A stretch of DNA of 64,000 nucleotides from Bradyrhizobium sp. BR13661 (GCF_029892425.1 NZ_JARXWB010000006.1:1-64000), one strand, 5' to 3'; numbered from the stretch's first letter, positions 1-12,856 are shown. The notes: generated by a model from the sequence alone, not told the origin. Made by a program: numbers and translations.

Positions 1-2325
1 GCGGAGGGCGGGGTGCGGCTGCAGGTTCAGGTGGATGCGCTCGAGGCCGGCGGTGGGCGCGCCTTGAGCATCTACAGCCGCGCGGAAGATGCCCCCGAGG
101 GCGCCTCGTGGACGCTGCATGCGCAGGGTACGCTAGGCGAGGCGGCCGAAGCTTCGCAAGACAACAGCGAACTCGAAATTTGGCCGCCAGTTGGTGGCGA
201 GCCGATCGATTTGAGCGGTCATTACGCGCGGCTTGCAGCGCGCGGCTATGGCTACGGTCCGCTATTCCAGGGCCTGGTCGAGGCCTGGCGTGTCGGCAAT
301 GCCGTTTACGGCCGCGCCGTGCTTGCGGACGCGCTCGGAGCGTCTGCGGATAGTTACGGTCTGCATCCGGCGCTCTTGGACAGCGCACTGCATGTGCTGA
401 CCCTTGCGCACGTAAAGGGGCTCGACGACGGCGCAGTGCTGCTTCCGTTCGAATGGTCCGATGTGTCGCTGGCGGCTCGGGGCGCACGTGAGCTGCGCGT
501 CCGGGCTTCGGTGGAGCGTAGCGGCGAGGGCGAAGCCCTGGCGGCACTGCAACTCACCGATGGCAATGGGCGCGCGGTCATGCGCCTTGGCGGTCTGCGC
601 TTGAGGGAAGCAAGCGATGCGCAGATCCGTGAAGCCTCGCGCTCCGAGACGCAGCATCTGTATCGTCTGGAGTGGCGTCCGGTCGCCTTGAGTGAAGGCG
701 AAACTGGGGCACTGATCGTCGGAGGTAACGGAGAGCTGGCGAGGCATCTGGGCCTCGATCATGTTGACAGCATCGCCGCGGTTGTTGCGCGCCTCGACGA
801 AGGCGGAGATCTCCCCGCGACAATCGTATTCGATCATCTGTCGGAACCAGCCGGCGGCGTTCTTGCGGCAACGCATGCGACAGCGGAGCGTGGTCTTGCC
901 GAGCTGCAAGCGATCCTTGCCGAGTCGCGGCTGAACGAGGCGGATGTAACGTGGCTGACGCGACGCGCGGTCGCGGCAGGTCCTGACGAAGGCGCGAGCG
1001 GACTGACGCGGGCGCCGCTATGGGGTCTGGTGCGCAGCGCACGGGCCGAACATCCCGATCGTCACCTGCAGCTTGTTGACGTCGATGCGCCGCTTTCAGA
1101 TGTTTCGCTGCTCGCGAAGCTGACGTCGACGACCTCAGAGCCCGACCTGGCGCTACGGCATGGTGAGGTGCTGGCCCCGCGGCTGGCGCGAGCTGGCGCG
1201 GGTGCGTGCGAGCGGCGTCCTCTTGATACCAAGGGAACGGTGTTGATCACAGGCGGCGCAGGCGAGCTCGGCAGCGAGGTCGCGCGGCACCTGGTTGCCA
1301 AGCACGGCGTGCGTCATCTGCTGCTGACGTCGCGGCGCGGCATGGCGACGCCTGGGGCAACCGAACTGGTGACCGAGCTCGAGGCGCTGGGCGCGCAGAC
1401 GGTCGAGATCGTGAGTTGCGATGTCTCGAATCGTGACGCGGTTCGCGCGGTCTTGAACGGCATCGCGCCTGAACGTCCGTTGACGGGTGTGTTCCATCTC
1501 GCCGCTACGCTGGACGACGGCGTCGTTCCGGCGCTGACCGCGGAGCGGCTTGAGCGCGTCCTGCAACCAAAGCTCGATGGTGCCTGGCACCTGCACGAAC
1601 TGACGGCGGACACGGATCTCGCCGCGTTCGTGCTGTTCTCGTCGGTGGCCGGACTCGGCAGCCCGGGGCAGGCGAACTACGCCGCGGCGAATACATTCCT
1701 CGATGCGCTTGCAGCAGAGCGTCGCCATCGCGGCCTTGCCGGGCAGAGCCTGCTGTGGGGCCTGTGGGAGCAGCGCGGTGTCGGCATGACGGCGCATCTC
1801 GGCCATGCCGAGCTGATGCGCATGCGTCGGCAAGGCGTGCAGGCGCTGTCGCTGGAGCTCGGGCTTTTGCTTCTCGATGCGGCGCAGTCGCTGCCCGAAG
1901 CGGCGCTGATCCCGATCCATCTCGATCTCGCCACCGTCCGGCGACAATTCGCAGACGATGTGCCGGCGCTGTATCGCGGGCTGGTGCGCCGTGAATTGCG
2001 ACGGGCCTCGACGTCGAGCGCCGACACCAACGCGTTGCGTGTTCGTCTGGCGGCGCTTGCGAGCGATACGGAGCGTCAGCAGGCGCTGGTGGCGTTGGCG
2101 CAGGAGGAGATTGCGGCGGTGCTGGCCTTGCCCGGTCCCGCATCGGTGCCTGCGGACCAGCCTCTCAAGGATCTCGGGCTGGACTCGCTGATGGCGGCCG
2201 AGCTGCGCAACCGCCTGTCGGCGCGGGTCGGGACCAAGCTGCCGACGACCCTCGCCTTCGATTATCCGTCCGCGCGCGCCATGACGCGGCTGCTGCTCGA
2301 GAAGCTCGAACTCGGCAAAGCGCCC
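1..2325 (+). repeat. Upstream copy of an intragenic DH-KR-ACP duplication
   Basis: This stretch and 5269-7605 align almost end to end at both DNA and protein level (base 1 pairs with 5269). The shared stretches include the YGPLFQG and DSALH DH motifs, the whole KR core and the ACP. The second copy carries a few extra codons near 5310 and in the acidic linker near 5440. The KS and AT between the copies have no second copy inside the window. Confidence 0.85.
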
Positions 2326-5300
2326 GTTCGGCAGGAGAAGCGGCGGACCAACGCCGCATCGATGTCGGAGCCGATCGCGATCGTCGGGATGAGCTGCCGC
2401 ACGCCTGGCGGTCCGGCGACTCCCGAGAGCTATTGGTCGCTGCTCGAGAGCGGCGGCGACGGGATTGGTCCGCTGCCTGGCCGCTGGAGCCGCGATCTGC
2501 TGAAGCGCCTCGAAGCGGTGACGGGATGGCTGACGCAGGAAGGCGGCTTTGTCAGCGCCGTGGAGGATTTTGACGCGAGCTTCTTCGGCATTTCGCCGCG
2601 CGAAGCTTTAGAGATGGATCCGCAGCAGCGTTTGGCGCTGGAGGCGGTGTGGGAGGCGCTGGAGCGCGCAGGCCTGCAACCGGAAGGGCTTAAGGAAAGC
2701 CGAACCGGCGTGTATCTGGGCTCGATGGGCAGCGACTATGGCATGCACCGTTCGCTCGAAGACACCACGATGTGGACGACGACAGGCAAGCTTTCGAGTG
2801 TTCTGGCGGGACGCATCTCCTATGTGCTCGGCCTCGAAGGCCCGGCGATGACGGTCGATACGGCGTGCTCGTCATCGCTCTCAGCGCTGCATCTGGCCTG
2901 CACGTCGTTGCGTCAGGGCGAGTGCGATCTCGCGCTGGCAGGGGGCGTGCACGTGATGTGTACGCCAATTGCCTTGGTCAGCATGGGCGCAGGTGCCGTC
3001 GCACCCGACGGTCGCAGCAAGAGTTTTGCTGACGGCGCCGATGGCGCGGGTTGGAGCGAAGGCTGCGGCGTGCTGGTGCTGAAGCGCCAGTCGGATGCGG
3101 AGCGCGATGGCGACGAGATTCTGGCGCTGATCCGCGGCTCCGCCGTGAATCAGGATGGACGTAGCCAGGGTCTGACCGCGCCGAACGGCCCGAGCCAGCA
3201 GCGCGTGATCCGCGCGGCTCTCTCCGCCAGCGGCGTGAGCCCCGATGACATCGATGTCGTGGAGGCACACGGCACCGGCACCAGCCTTGGTGACCCGATC
3301 GAAGCGGGTGCGCTTGCTGCCGTGTTCGGGCCGACGCGTCGCGAAGATCGTCCGTTGTGGCTGGGCTCGTCGAAGTCGAACCTTGGCCATACGCAGGCCG
3401 CCGCGGGCGTCCTCGGTGTGATGAAGATGGTGCTGGCGCTGCGGCACGAGGTCTTGCCGAAGACGCTGCATGCGGAGCATCCGAGCAGCCAGATCGAGTG
3501 GGAAGGCAGCGGGCTGTCGCTGCTGCAGCAGGCACGGGCGTGGCCGCGTGATGCGTCGAGGGTTCGTCGTGCCGGCGTGTCGTCGTTCGGCATCAGCGGG
3601 ACCAATGCGCATTTCGTGATCGAGGAAGCGCCGGCGCGTTCGAAGATTGTTGGCGCGGCCGCGGCTGATGCGTCATCGCCGATGATCCCGTTGCTGGTGT
3701 CCGGCCGTGACGAAGCCGCGCTTCGTGCGCAGGCGGACCGTTACAGCGAATGGCTGTCGCAGCATCCGGATGCCGACTTCAGGTCCGTGTTGGCGACGGC
3801 GGCCTTGCATCGAACGCAGTTTGGGTCGCGGGCGTCAGTGTCGGTGCGCGATGCTTCGGAAGCCGTGGAAGCGCTGACTGCGCTGGCCGAAGGCCGCTCG
3901 CATGCACCAGTGTCGGTTGCCGAGGCGCGCGATCGCGGCCGTGTTGTGTTCGTATTCCCCGGACAGGGCAGTCAATGGCCATCGATGGGTCGGGCCCTGC
4001 TGGCGGAATCGCCGGTGTTCGCGCAAGCGATTGCGGCCTGTGAGACGGAGCTGTCGAAGTACACGGACTGGCCGCTGACCTCAGTGCTTCGCGGCGATGA
4101 AAATCTTGAAGCCGGCCTGCTGGAGCGGGTGGACGTGATCCAGCCCGCGCTGTTTGCAATGAATGTCGGCTTGGCAGCCGTATGGCGCAGCCTCGGGCTG
4201 GAGCCGTCGGCGGTGGTCGGTCACAGCCAGGGCGAGATCGCAGCCGCCGTGGTGGCCGGCATCCTCTCGCTCGAAGACGGCGCGCGCGTCGTGACGCTGC
4301 GCAGCCAGCTGTTGCGCCGCCTGACCGGGCACGGCGCCATGGCGGTGACCGAGCTTGCGGCTTCGGTCGTCGAACAGCGGTTAAAGTCAGCAGAGTGGTC
4401 CGGATTGTCGGTGGCGGTTGTGAATACGCCAGGCTCGACGGTGGTCTCGGGACCAACTGAAGCGATCGAGCGCTGGGTCAGCGACCTCGGCAAGGAAGGC
4501 GTGTTCTGCCGGCAGGTCAATGTCGACTACGCCTCGCATAGCGCGGAGATGGATTCCATCCTGCCCGAGCTGGAAGGCTTGCTGTCAGGCCTCGCGCCAC
4601 AGGCCGGCCAAGTCGCGATGATCTCGACGGTGACGGGAACGCGCTGTGACGGCACCTCGCTGGATGGATCCTATTGGTGCCGGAACCTGCGGCAGACGGT
4701 GCGGCTGGACCTCGCACTGGCCGAGCTGATCGGCAGCGGCCACGGCGTGTTCGTCGAAGCGAGCGCGCATCCGGTCCTCGCAATGCCGCTGTCCGCCGCG
4801 AGCGGCGAGCATGGTGTGGTCGTCGGATCGCTCCGCCGCGATGGCGGCGGGATGTCCGAGCTGTTGCGCAATCTTGGTGTGCTGCACGTTCATGGCGTTG
4901 CGGTCGATTGGTCGAAGGCTCTCGGCGGCAGCGCGAAGGCACCGGTTGCCTCGCTGCCGACCTACGCATTCCAGCGCCAGCGTTACTGGCTGGAGGCTGA
5001 GAAGCCGAGCGCGGACGCTTCGACGATGGGTCTGTCGGAGGCCTCGCATCCGCTGCTGGGCGCGGCGACGCCGCTGGCGGAGAGCGACGGGTTCCTGCTG
5101 ACGGGACGGCTGTCGCTGTCGGAGGCGGGCTGGCTTGGCGATCACGCGGTGTTCGGCACGGTGTTGTTGCCGGGAACGGGACTGCTGGAGCTCGGCTTTG
5201 CGGCGGCACGTGCGGTGGGCTTGTCGAGTGTGTCGCAGCTGACGCTGCTATCGCCGCTGGTGCTGCCGGCGGAGGGCGGGGTGCGTCTGCAGGTCCAGGT

Positions 5301-8300
5301 GGATGCGCTGGAAGCAGGCGCGGCCGGCGGCGGTCGTGGCTTGAGCATCTACAGCCGCGCGGAAGATGCCCCGGAAGGTGCATCATGGACGCTGCACGCG
5401 CAGGGTACGCTGGGCGAGGCGGCGGAAGCGACCTCAGAAGCAGGAGAAGACAACGAACTAGAAGTGTGGCCGCCCGTCGGTGGCGAGGCGATCGACCTCA
5501 GCGGTCACTACGCGCGGCTCGCGGCGCACGGCTATGGCTATGGACCGTTGTTCCAAGGACTGGTCGAGGCGTGGCGCGTTGGCGACGCCGTGGTTGGTCG
5601 TGCCGTACTTGCGGAAGCATTGGGACCATCGGCAGACGCTTACGGCCTGCATCCGGCGTTGCTGGACAGCGCGCTGCACGTGTTGACCCTTGCGCAAGTC
5701 AAGGGCCTTGAAGATGGATCGATATTGCTGCCGTTCGAATGGTCCGAGGTCTCGCTGGCAGCCACCGGCGCGCGTGAGCTGCGGGTCCGCGCCTCGGTGG
5801 AGCGTAGCGGCGAGGGCGAGCCGCTGGCACGTCTGCAGCTTGCGGACGGGCAGGGCCGTGTGGTCGCGCATGTCGGCGGGCTCAGGCTGAAGGAAGCGAG
5901 TGAGGCGCAGATCCGTGAGGCCGCGCGCAGCGAAGCGCAGCACCTGTACCGACTGGATTGGCGTGCGGTGATGTTGAGCGAGGCCGCCTCTGATGCGGCA
6001 CCGCTGATCATCGGCGGCGACGGCAAGCTGGCGGCAGCTCTGGGCCTTGATCACGTTGCTGATGTGTCGGCTCTCGCGTCGCAGCTCGATGCAGGCGGCG
6101 CGATCCCCGCTACAATCGTGTTCGACCACCTGTCGGAGATAGAGGGCAGCGTTCTTGCGGCGACGCATGTAACGGCGGCGCGTGGCCTTACCGAGTTGCA
6201 GGGCCTCCTCGGCGAGGCGCGGCTGAACGAGACCGATGTGACGTGGCTGACGCGTGGCGCGGTCGCGACGGGCTCGTATGAGGGCGCCAATGGACTGACG
6301 CGGGCCCCGCTGTGGGGCCTGGTGCGCAGCGCACGGGCCGAGCATCCCGATCGCAGCCTGCGGCTCGTGGATCTGGATGCAGCTCTTACGGATGCATCGC
6401 TGCTGTCCAAGCTGACGTCGACGACCTCAGAGCCTGAGCTGGCGCTGCGGCACGGTGCGGTGCTGGCGCCCCGGCTGATGCGCACTAGCGCCGGTTCAGG
6501 CGAACCGCGTCGTCTCGATGCGGACGGAACGGTGTTGATCACGGGCGGTGCTGGCGAGCTCGGCAGCGAAGTCGCGCGGCACCTGGTTGCCAAGCACGGC
6601 GTGCGTCATCTCTTGCTGACGTCGCGTCGCGGCATGGCGACGCCTGGCGCGGCCGAGCTGGTGACCGGGCTGCAAGCGTTGGGTGCGCAGACGGTTGACG
6701 TCGTGTGTTGCGATGTCTCGGACCGTGACGCGGTTACCGCTGTGTTGAACGGCATCCCTGCGGATCGTCCGTTGACAGGCGTGTTCCATCTTGCCGCGAC
6801 GCTGGACGACGGCATCGTGCCGGCACTGACGGTGGAGCGGCTGGAGCGGGTGCTGCAACCAAAACTCGATGGTGCCTGGCACCTGCACGAGCTGACCGCG
6901 GACAAGGATCTCGCCGCGTTCGTGCTGTTCTCGTCGGCGGGGGGGCTCGGCAGTCCGGGCCAGGCGAACTACGCGGCGGCGAACGTGTTCCTTGATGCAC
7001 TGGCAGCAGAGCGTCGGCATCGTGGTCTGGCCGCGCAGAGCCTGCTATGGGGCCTGTGGGAGCAGCGCGGTGTCGGCATGACGGCGCATCTGGGCCGTGC
7101 CGAGCTGATGCGGATGCGCCGGCAGGGCGTGCAGGCGCTGTCGCTGGAACTCGGGCTCGCGCTTCTCGACGCGGCGCAAGCGCTGCCCGAGGCGATGCTG
7201 ATCCCGATCCATCTGGATATCAGCGCGATGCAGCGCCAGTTCGGTGAGGATGTGCCGCCGCTCTACCGCGGCCTGGTGCGCACGGGCTTGCGACGCGCAT
7301 CAGCAGCCGGAAGCGCTGATACGAACGCCTTGCGCGTGCGGCTGACCGCACTTGGCAGCGATGCGGAGCGGTTGCAGGCACTGGTGGAGCTGGCACAGCA
7401 AGAGATCGCAGTGGTGCTGGCCTTGCCCGGGGCGTCGTCGGTCCCTCCGGATGAATCGCTCAAGGATCTCGGCCTGGACTCGCTGATGGCGGTTGCACTC
7501 CGCAACCGGCTGTCGGGCCAGATCGGCGCCAAGCTGCCGACCACGCTGGCGTTCGATCATCCGTCTGCGCGGGCGATCGCGCAGCTGCTGCTGGAGAAAT
7601 TCTCGCAGGGCGAACGCGCCTCACAGAAGCAAGGCGGGAAAGCAAAAGTGAAGAGCCTGTCGAAACTCGAAGGGCTGACGTCACTCGCCGCATTGCTCGA
7701 AAGCGCAGACCCCGAGTTCCTGCGCCAACTCGACCTGGAGCGGCGGCTGTCAGGGCTTATGGAGATGAATGCCCTGCTCGAGAAGGGAAATTCGTCCTGC
7801 ATCGTTCCGATCCGGCCAGGATTTGGCGATCAGGTGATGATCTATATCCCGGGCCTCGGGCACGGCTCTACCCGCGAGAACACGCCGCAAGTCATCAAGG
7901 ATTTGGCTGGCGACTATCCCATCGCGGGTCTCAATCCGTATCCGCTGGCGGAGCAAGGATTGCTGAACGGGACTGTCGAGGACCTCGCCTTGAATTATGT
8001 GCCACATGTGGAGTCCTGGATCGGTCGTCGATCCGTGTTCTTCGTTGGCGGTTCGTTCGGCGGCGTCGTCGCCATCGCACTGGCGTCCGAACTTGAACGT
8101 CGCGGTCATCACGTGGCGGGTGTTGCCTTGCTCGACACGCAGGCGCCGCCTGATCTCTCCTCCGTGCCGACATCGATGATGCAGGTCGTCGACGGCATCG
8201 GCTGGGCGCACTTGATGCGAACGTACGGCCTTGACGAGGACGATTCCGAAAGGCTCGCCGAACTCACCGGTGCGCCATCAACCGACGCCCTGCGCGAGAT

Positions 8301-8580
8301 GATCTCCGACAACGTCAAGGGTCAGATCGGCTACGCCTTGCCTGATGTGGCCGCGCCCATCTACATGCTCCACGCCAGGGAGCACGATCCCGGACTGCGG
8401 AGCCTCGAAGACCATTTGGTTCCCGATCTGGGTTGGAGCCGGTTCGGACTTCAGATGACCTCCATCATCATGGTGGGCGGCACCCATAGCTCCATGTACG
8501 CCCACCCGGATATGCCCGGCCACATCGACGCGCTGTTCGAGAAGGATGATGATCGCGGGGAGAGCGAGGCCGCGGAGTAA
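1..8580 (+). CDS. Modular type I polyketide synthase, 5'-truncated: DH(part)-KR-ACP-KS-AT-DH-KR-ACP-TE
   Basis: The reading frame is open from base 1, so the true start lies outside the window; 2859 residues are visible. Domains by nucleotide position: C-terminal half of a dehydratase (YGPLFQG near 255, HPALLDSALH near 361); ketoreductase (about 1225-1780, GTVLITGGAGELG, active-site SS...YAAAN, LDD motif of B-type KRs); ACP (DSL, Ser codon 2185); ketosynthase (about 2362-3640, Cys codon 2866 in DTACSSS, HGTGT and NLGH histidines); acyltransferase (GHSQG Ser codon 4225, YASH at 4528-4539, predicting methylmalonyl-CoA); complete dehydratase (HAVFGTVLLP fits HxxxGxxxxP, then YGPLFQG and DSALH); second B-type ketoreductase; second ACP (Ser codon 7480); thioesterase (GGSFGG Ser codon 8053, His codon 8485). 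There is no enoylreductase or methyltransferase. The final module should release an alpha-methyl, alpha,beta-unsaturated product. The other modules, loading domain and product are not visible. Confidence 0.96.
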   Translation, partial: AEGGVRLQVQVDALEAGGGRALSIYSRAEDAPEGASWTLHAQGTLGEAAEASQDNSELEIWPPVGGEPIDLSGHYARLAARGYGYGPLFQGLVEAWRVGNAVYGRAVLADALGASADSYGLHPALLDSALHVLTLAHVKGLDDGAVLLPFEWSDVSLAARGARELRVRASVERSGEGEALAALQLTDGNGRAVMRLGGLRLREASDAQIREASRSETQHLYRLEWRPVALSEGETGALIVGGNGELARHLGLDHVDSIAAVVARLDEGGDLPATIVFDHLSEPAGGVLAATHATAERGLAELQAILAESRLNEADVTWLTRRAVAAGPDEGASGLTRAPLWGLVRSARAEHPDRHLQLVDVDAPLSDVSLLAKLTSTTSEPDLALRHGEVLAPRLARAGAGACERRPLDTKGTVLITGGAGELGSEVARHLVAKHGVRHLLLTSRRGMATPGATELVTELEALGAQTVEIVSCDVSNRDAVRAVLNGIAPERPLTGVFHLAATLDDGVVPALTAERLERVLQPKLDGAWHLHELTADTDLAAFVLFSSVAGLGSPGQANYAAANTFLDALAAERRHRGLAGQSLLWGLWEQRGVGMTAHLGHAELMRMRRQGVQALSLELGLLLLDAAQSLPEAALIPIHLDLATVRRQFADDVPALYRGLVRRELRRASTSSADTNALRVRLAALASDTERQQALVALAQEEIAAVLALPGPASVPADQPLKDLGLDSLMAAELRNRLSARVGTKLPTTLAFDYPSARAMTRLLLEKLELGKAPVRQEKRRTNAASMSEPIAIVGMSCRTPGGPATPESYWSLLESGGDGIGPLPGRWSRDLLKRLEAVTGWLTQEGGFVSAVEDFDASFFGISPREALEMDPQQRLALEAVWEALERAGLQPEGLKESRTGVYLGSMGSDYGMHRSLEDTTMWTTTGKLSSVLAGRISYVLGLEGPAMTVDTACSSSLSALHLACTSLRQGECDLALAGGVHVMCTPIALVSMGAGAVAPDGRSKSFADGADGAGWSEGCGVLVLKRQSDAERDGDEILALIRGSAVNQDGRSQGLTAPNGPSQQRVIRAALSASGVSPDDIDVVEAHGTGTSLGDPIEAGALAAVFGPTRREDRPLWLGSSKSNLGHTQAAAGVLGVMKMVLALRHEVLPKTLHAEHPSSQIEWEGSGLSLLQQARAWPRDASRVRRAGVSSFGISGTNAHFVIEEAPARSKIVGAAAADASSPMIPLLVSGRDEAALRAQADRYSEWLSQHPDADFRSVLATAALHRTQFGSRASVSVRDASEAVEALTALAEGRSHAPVSVAEARDRGRVVFVFPGQGSQWPSMGRALLAESPVFAQAIAACETELSKYTDWPLTSVLRGDENLEAGLLERVDVIQPALFAMNVGLAAVWRSLGLEPSAVVGHSQGEIAAAVVAGILSLEDGARVVTLRSQLLRRLTGHGAMAVTELAASVVEQRLKSAEWSGLSVAVVNTPGSTVVSGPTEAIERWVSDLGKEGVFCRQVNVDYASHSAEMDSILPELEGLLSGLAPQAGQVAMISTVTGTRCDGTSLDGSYWCRNLRQTVRLDLALAELIGSGHGVFVEASAHPVLAMPLSAASGEHGVVVGSLRRDGGGMSELLRNLGVLHVHGVAVDWSKALGGSAKAPVASLPTYAFQRQRYWLEAEKPSADASTMGLSEASHPLLGAATPLAESDGFLLTGRLSLSEAGWLGDHAVFGTVLLPGTGLLELGFAAARAVGLSSVSQLTLLSPLVLPAEGGVRLQVQVDALEAGAAGGGRGLSIYSRAEDAPEGASWTLHAQGTLGEAAEATSEAGEDNELEVWPPVGGEAIDLSGHYARLAAHGYGYGPLFQGLVEAWRVGDAVVGRAVLAEALGPSADAYGLHPALLDSALHVLTLAQVKGLEDGSILLPFEWSEVSLAATGARELRVRASVERSGEGEPLARLQLADGQGRVVAHVGGLRLKEASEAQIREAARSEAQHLYRLDWRAVMLSEAASDAAPLIIGGDGKLAAALGLDHVADVSALASQLDAGGAIPATIVFDHLSEIEGSVLAATHVTAARGLTELQGLLGEARLNETDVTWLTRGAVATGSYEGANGLTRAPLWGLVRSARAEHPDRSLRLVDLDAALTDASLLSKLTSTTSEPELALRHGAVLAPRLMRTSAGSGEPRRLDADGTVLITGGAGELGSEVARHLVAKHGVRHLLLTSRRGMATPGAAELVTGLQALGAQTVDVVCCDVSDRDAVTAVLNGIPADRPLTGVFHLAATLDDGIVPALTVERLERVLQPKLDGAWHLHELTADKDLAAFVLFSSAGGLGSPGQANYAAANVFLDALAAERRHRGLAAQSLLWGLWEQRGVGMTAHLGRAELMRMRRQGVQALSLELGLALLDAAQALPEAMLIPIHLDISAMQRQFGEDVPPLYRGLVRTGLRRASAAGSADTNALRVRLTALGSDAERLQALVELAQQEIAVVLALPGASSVPPDESLKDLGLDSLMAVALRNRLSGQIGAKLPTTLAFDHPSARAIAQLLLEKFSQGERASQKQGGKAKVKSLSKLEGLTSLAALLESADPEFLRQLDLERRLSGLMEMNALLEKGNSSCIVPIRPGFGDQVMIYIPGLGHGSTRENTPQVIKDLAGDYPIAGLNPYPLAEQGLLNGTVEDLALNYVPHVESWIGRRSVFFVGGSFGGVVAIALASELERRGHHVAGVALLDTQAPPDLSSVPTSMMQVVDGIGWAHLMRTYGLDEDDSERLAELTGAPSTDALREMISDNVKGQIGYALPDVAAPIYMLHAREHDPGLRSLEDHLVPDLGWSRFGLQMTSIIMVGGTHSSMYAHPDMPGHIDALFEKDDDRGESEAAE
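5269..7605 (+). repeat. Downstream copy of the DH-KR-ACP duplication
   Basis: Partner of the block at 1-2325. Both KRs keep LDD and both ACPs keep DLGLDSLM, so both copies appear functional. Similarity fades after the ACP, where the second copy runs into the thioesterase linker and the first runs into the next ketosynthase. Confidence 0.85.
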
Positions 8581-8698
8581 CCCATTGATTCGACAACACG
8601 CGCCTACTGTGCATGGGGTTGTTTTCGGGTGCCCGCCAGGTCCTGGGCCGATCAACTCAGGATTCGGTTGCCCGTATGAATTTGAATCAACCCGCTCA

Positions 8699-8977
8699 CT
8701 ATTGGATGTTGTCGCTGTCGTCCTTGAAAAGCGTCCTGAGTAACCGCCATAGCTCACGATGCCCAGTCGTCTGTCCGCCCTGCGTGAGATAATCCGCAAT
8801 ATCCATTGTCGTTGTTTGGCAGTCGAAAGTGCCTGGGCAGCTTGCGTCGAAATGCGCTGCCTCACGTTCGATATACAGGCGTTTGCTGTCGGTATCGAAC
8901 ACGAGCGTGCAGCGATCCGCCTGCGTGATGTCAGGACCCCTTACCTCACGATACAAATCTCGCTTCAAAAGAGCCAT
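8699..8977 (-). CDS. Conserved small protein of unknown function (92 aa)
   Basis: I chose the ATG at 8977 because AGGAG stands six bases before it; a longer frame to 9055 would run into the gene upstream. The protein begins MALLKRDLYREVRGPD and contains a stretch describing a possible beta-rich body (CTLVFDTDSKRLYIERE), two cysteines (CPGTFDC) and an amphipathic C-terminus. There is no signal peptide or membrane segment. It lies just downstream of the ligase/acyltransferase gene on the same strand and converges on the polyketide synthase. I do not recognise a family. Confidence 0.7.
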   Translation of the reverse strand: MALLKRDLYREVRGPDITQADRCTLVFDTDSKRLYIEREAAHFDASCPGTFDCQTTTMDIADYLTQGGQTTGHRELWRLLRTLFKDDSDNIQ

Positions 8978-9051
8978 CTTCTGCTCCTGTGGGTGAAGTT
9001 GTTGTAGCCAGGCATTTGACCTTGTCGGAACTCCATTGCTGCGATCATCCG

Positions 9052-11892
<2,841 letters not shown>

Positions 11893-11938
11893 GAGACATA
11901 CCTGGGCAGTCATACCTCGGCCGCAGAAGCGGTCGAGA

Positions 11939-12409
11939 TCAGGATTCGACTGAGATGAACGGCCGGCCCGGCGGGCGAACGACAAGCACCGGCACGTTAC
12001 TGTGTGTCAGCACCTTGTTGGCTTCGCTTCCGAGCACGACGGCGGCGATCCCGTGCCGGCCGTGCGATGCCATGACGATCAGATCGCATGACCTCTTTGT
12101 CGCCGTATCGATTATCGCCAGATAGGGATGATCGTGTTCGACATGCAGTGCCTCGCAGCCGACACCAGCCGCCAATGCGACTTCCTTGGCGGCGTTGAGA
12201 TATTGATTGGCGAGAATCTCAACCTGCTTCGCATACTGCTCCGGCGTGTCGGTGACCATGGTCGGCTCGACGGCAAAGGTGTGAAAGGGGGTGGACACGG
12301 TCAATATCGTCACCTTGGCTCCGACCGACTTGGCCAGGGCCATGCCATACTCGACCGCAGCCTGCGACAATGGCGATCCGTCCGTCGGGACTAGAATATG
12401 CTTATGCAT
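11939..12409 (-). CDS. Universal stress protein, UspA family
   Basis: 156 residues, a single Usp domain. It starts HILVPTDGSPLSQAAVEYG, has the acidic core DLIVMASHGRHG and ends with the nucleotide-binding segment GRHGIAAVVLGSEANKVL then VPVLVVRP, so ATP binding is expected. AGGA precedes the ATG by six bases. In this family such proteins support survival under stress and low oxygen. The gene sits about 45 bases upstream of the ligase/acyltransferase start and downstream of an IS630 fragment. A one-mismatch FixK2-type box lies about 120 bases upstream, so it may have its own promoter. Confidence 0.93.
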   Translation of the reverse strand: MHKHILVPTDGSPLSQAAVEYGMALAKSVGAKVTILTVSTPFHTFAVEPTMVTDTPEQYAKQVEILANQYLNAAKEVALAAGVGCEALHVEHDHPYLAIIDTATKRSCDLIVMASHGRHGIAAVVLGSEANKVLTHSNVPVLVVRPPGRPFISVES

Positions 12410-12527
12410 GCCATGTCCTGACTATGAAACCAGTGTGGCCAGACTGATGCAGTTCTCGACCGTAGTCCTGCCGCGTCGGAGAGCAGAACCGCTGGAGAAA
12501 ACCTATGCACCTTGCGCACCGGCGATA

Positions 12528-12541
12528 ATGATCTGGATCAA
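12528..12541. promoter_or_regulatory. Possible degenerate FixK2/FNR-type box
   Basis: ATGATCTGGATCAA differs at one position from the TTGA-N6-TCAA palindrome found intact at several places further right. It sits about 120 bases before the universal stress protein start, between that gene and the IS630 remnant. That distance and the mismatch make it a weak call. Confidence 0.3.
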
Positions 12542-12616
12542 ACGCCATCGGCGCTTTTGTCGCGGTTCCTTCAACAAACCGTTCTTCACGCTAGTGACCA
12601 CCTTCGTGTTCGCACT

Positions 12617-12835
12617 CTATTTCGCCACGCATGTGGCGCCACGGTTTTTGAAGCTGATGCCCTCACCGGCAAAGAAGCGCGACAGCATCGACTTGTCGGC
12701 TTCGAGGCCGTGCCTGCGAAGCAGTCGCTCGGCGATCGCATCGAGCGTCAGATCGTTCTCCCAGCGCCGAAGTTCCAACAGCCAGTTCAATCCGACAAAT
12801 ATTCGCGCGGGCTTTGCTTGCGTGCCGTCGTTCAT
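12617..12835 (-). pseudogene. Remnant of an IS630-type transposase (helix-turn-helix part)
   Basis: 72 residues including TLDAIAERLLRRHGLEADKSMLSRFF and GISFK, which resemble the second DNA-binding helix block of IS630-family transposases. The catalytic DDE domain is missing; the frame stops right after GISFKNRGATCVAK. It lies between the ACP and universal stress protein genes on the same strand, so an insertion followed by decay has split what may once have been one tight operon. Inverted repeats were not found. The family assignment is from memory of the motif. Confidence 0.55.
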
Positions 12836-12856
12836 CGAAGGCCTCTAGGTCAACGC

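Noticed and set aside
8581..8698. Possible terminator between the convergent PKS and small gene
   Set aside because: No convincing stem followed by a T-run.
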